44,586 bases of DNA, taken from NCBI GenBank assembly GCA_009693835.1, contig SHWM01000013.1, positions 1-44,586 on the forward strand, in the 5' to 3' direction. The stretch comes from Alphaproteobacteria bacterium. Its GTDB lineage: Bacteria > Pseudomonadota > Alphaproteobacteria > UBA11222. Shown here piece by piece: positions 43,304 through 44,586 of this stretch. Position 1 is the stretch's first letter; every line of letters starts with the position of its first letter. The notes under the pieces were generated by a model. That model ran no database searches, was not told the DNA's origin, and was given only the letters and a program-made list of their open reading frames with translations. The position numbers and the translations under genes are program-made.

Positions 43304-43617
43304 TGCCTCCGGAATATTTTTAGGCCGCCAAACGAGGAACCACTAACTTTCAAATCTTTGCGAAGGCACCCGCAGTATACGAAAGGACGCTTCCGCAGAC
43401 TATTGCCGCTAACTGCAGTATAATGTCCAACTAGGTTAAATTATTCTAAATGGTCCCAGGCCAGATAGCACTGATGCGCAGCGATGTTCCCCTGTTGCGG
43501 TGAGAAACGCCAGACCATTTGGCGCGCCCGGCCCCTAACCCGGCTGGTCCCCCAATGTTGACAAACCGTCCTTCATAGTGAAAAGTTGCGCATCCCAGCA
43601 AGGAGTAAGGAGTAAAG
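43304..43617 (+). other. 314-nt intergenic region before the cupin gene
   Basis: No gene on either strand. It contains a TATAAT at 43419-43424 without a good -35, a TTGACA at 43558-43563 followed after 17 nt by a poor -10 (AAAAGT), and a right ICE half-site TTCTAAA at 43444-43450. None is firm enough to call. Confidence 0.45.
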
Positions 43618-44178
43618 ATGATGGACCAGTCCAAGTTCGACGCAGACCTGCGTTCTGATGGCTTTCGGGTTTTAAATGGCAGCCAGAAGCCGAATAAGGT
43701 TTCGCCAAATCACTGCCATGAGTTCGACGCCAGGGTGTTGGTCCTGGGTGGCGAAATCACCATTACCCGTGACAACACCCCGGTCACCTTCCGGACGGGG
43801 CAGTGCTTCGAAGTGCCTGCGGGCTGCATGCATGCCGAGCATGTTGGGCCAGAAGGCGTCGCCGTGCTCTCGGGCCTCCGCCGCAAGGGACCGCTCACCC
43901 GCGAGGCGTTCGAGAGTGAGTTGCGCCGCGAGGGTTTTGAGGTCGTGCATGGCGGTCAGCAGCCCTGCTTCGTCGAGGAGTTGCACGCGCACGACTTTGA
44001 CGTGCGGATCATGGTGTTGAGCGGTGAGACCACGGTAACCCGCGACAACAAGGCCGTGACATTCCGCGCTGGCGATCACTGTGAAATATTGGCAGGGTGT
44101 CAGCACACAACAAAGGTGGGCCCTGAAGGTGTCGCCTATATCGTCGGCAAAGTGTGTCGTCAGGCGGCCATTAGCTGA
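43618..44178 (+). CDS. tandem-cupin protein from internal duplication
   Basis: 186 residues (the second ATG at 43621 is equally possible; two AAGGAG copies precede them). Residues ~7-85 and ~97-180 are two copies of one cupin unit: FDADLRSDGFRVLNGSQKPN against FESELRREGFEVVHGGQQPC, ARVLVLGGEITITRDNTPVT against VRIMVLSGETTVTRDNKAVT, and VPAGCMHAEHVGPEGVAVL against ILAGCQHTTKVGPEGVAYI. Metal-type His are kept in both (HCHEFD / HAHDFD and CMH / CQH). Reaction unknown. No neighbour suggests a pathway. Confidence 0.75.
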   Translation: MMDQSKFDADLRSDGFRVLNGSQKPNKVSPNHCHEFDARVLVLGGEITITRDNTPVTFRTGQCFEVPAGCMHAEHVGPEGVAVLSGLRRKGPLTREAFESELRREGFEVVHGGQQPCFVEELHAHDFDVRIMVLSGETTVTRDNKAVTFRAGDHCEILAGCQHTTKVGPEGVAYIVGKVCRQAAIS

Positions 44179-44277
44179 AACACCGGTCCTACGGTGTTCT
44201 AGCCGTTGCACTGGCGCAGGCTTAACTGCCACGCCAGTGCTCGCCGCCTAACTTGCCGTCCACCGCTTCTGTTCTGA

Positions 44278-44405
44278 TGATCCCCTCTCGCCCGCGCTGG
44301 CGCTGGCGCCGCGGGTCGTCTCGGCGTCGCCTGGAGGGGGGACGCAAGACCAAACGCCTCCCTTCCCCTGCAAACGGCGAGGGTTGGGGAGGGGTCTGCT
44401 TCAGC
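44278..44405. repeat. interspersed palindromic element, copy 3
   Basis: Contains CTCCCTTCCCCTGCAAACGG and CGAGGGTTGGGGAGGGGTC, the shared core, preceded by an inward arm starting GATCCCCTCTCGCCCGCG. A reverse-strand frame across it reads PPQPSPFAGEG. Lies between the cupin gene and tRNA-Lys. Confidence 0.6.
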
Positions 44406-44438
44406 CCGGTCACAAACTGCTCTAAGTCATTGATTTCA

Positions 44439-44514
<76 letters not shown>

Positions 44515-44586
44515 GCTTTGCATGGAACGGTGCGTATAACAAAGCCAGGCGGGGCTGTCCATCAGAACCGGCAAAGTCTAGCCTCA

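Noticed and set aside
43434..43450. Irr box upstream of the cupin gene
   Set aside because: The right half TTCTAAA is perfect but the left half matches at only three of seven positions.
44278..44405. CRISPR-like or tandem repeat array near the tRNA
   Set aside because: Only one G/C-rich palindromic element, with no regular repeat-spacer order.

Overview
The window reads as about 44.6 kb of chromosome from an alphaproteobacterium; I cannot name the genus. Support comes from an Irr-type Fur regulator with an HHH motif, the gene order S24 repressor / DUF952 / pyrD / arsC, a fabA-fabB-fabI block beside irr, and the trio rubrerythrin / HdrD-like Fe-S protein / DUF3501 (here partly fused). Coding density is high, with many 1-4 nt overlaps and moderately high GC. 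Three stretches look foreign or reworked: the DNA methyltransferase at 24.2-25.5 kb, katG at 38.0-40.2 kb, and the IS/rubrerythrin remnant just before katG.

Layout. 0-5 kb (+): an AsmA-like envelope protein split by an apparent 1-nt frameshift, an unknown membrane-anchored protein and a methyltransferase. 5-8.2 kb (-): glycosyltransferase, methyltransferase and an alpha/alpha-barrel (prenyltransferase-like) protein behind a perfect 8-2-8 palindrome. 8.2-11.9 kb (-): SnoaL-like protein, epoxide-hydrolase-like enzyme, FAD oxidoreductase and hexapeptide acyltransferase, tightly overlapped. 12-13.2 kb: a response regulator broken by a stop codon, and a methyltransferase. 13.3-17.3 kb: two phosphotriesterase-like paralogues flanking an SDR, divergent from a MaoC/FAS1-like dehydratase; this looks like a catabolic module. 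17.3-19.5 kb: a 611-nt leader ending in a cyclic-di-GMP-I (GEMM) riboswitch in front of a ParA-type ATPase and a ribbon-helix-helix partner. 19.5-22.4 kb: S24 repressor, DUF952, pyrD, arsC-like and a small secreted protein. 22.5-25.5 kb: Hsp20, AGE epimerase, and a protein joining the front half of a C5 DNA methyltransferase to a NotI-like nuclease-looking half. 25.6-28.6 kb: PA0069-type radical SAM, a TIGR04283/TIGR04282 pair, moaB. 28.6-35.2 kb (-): fabA, fabB, fabI, DUF4282, trxB, uracil-DNA glycosylase, lytic transglycosylase, moaB in one direction. 35.3-42.5 kb: SulP transporter, irr, an Irr-box promoter now driving a rubrerythrin/IS3 chimera, katG, rubrerythrin and an HdrD-DUF3501 fusion, an iron/peroxide neighbourhood. 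42.5-44.6 kb: L,D-transpeptidase, GIY-YIG protein, duplicated cupin, tRNA-Lys.

The observations most worth following are (1) the c-di-GMP riboswitch controlling a ParA/RHH pair, (2) the methyltransferase/NotI-like hybrid, (3) the in-frame HdrD-DUF3501 fusion, (4) the Irr box, promoter and rubrerythrin/transposase chimera before katG, and (5) a G/C-rich interspersed palindromic element present three times, once inside the uracil-DNA glycosylase reading frame. No CRISPR array, rRNA or complete insertion sequence was seen.
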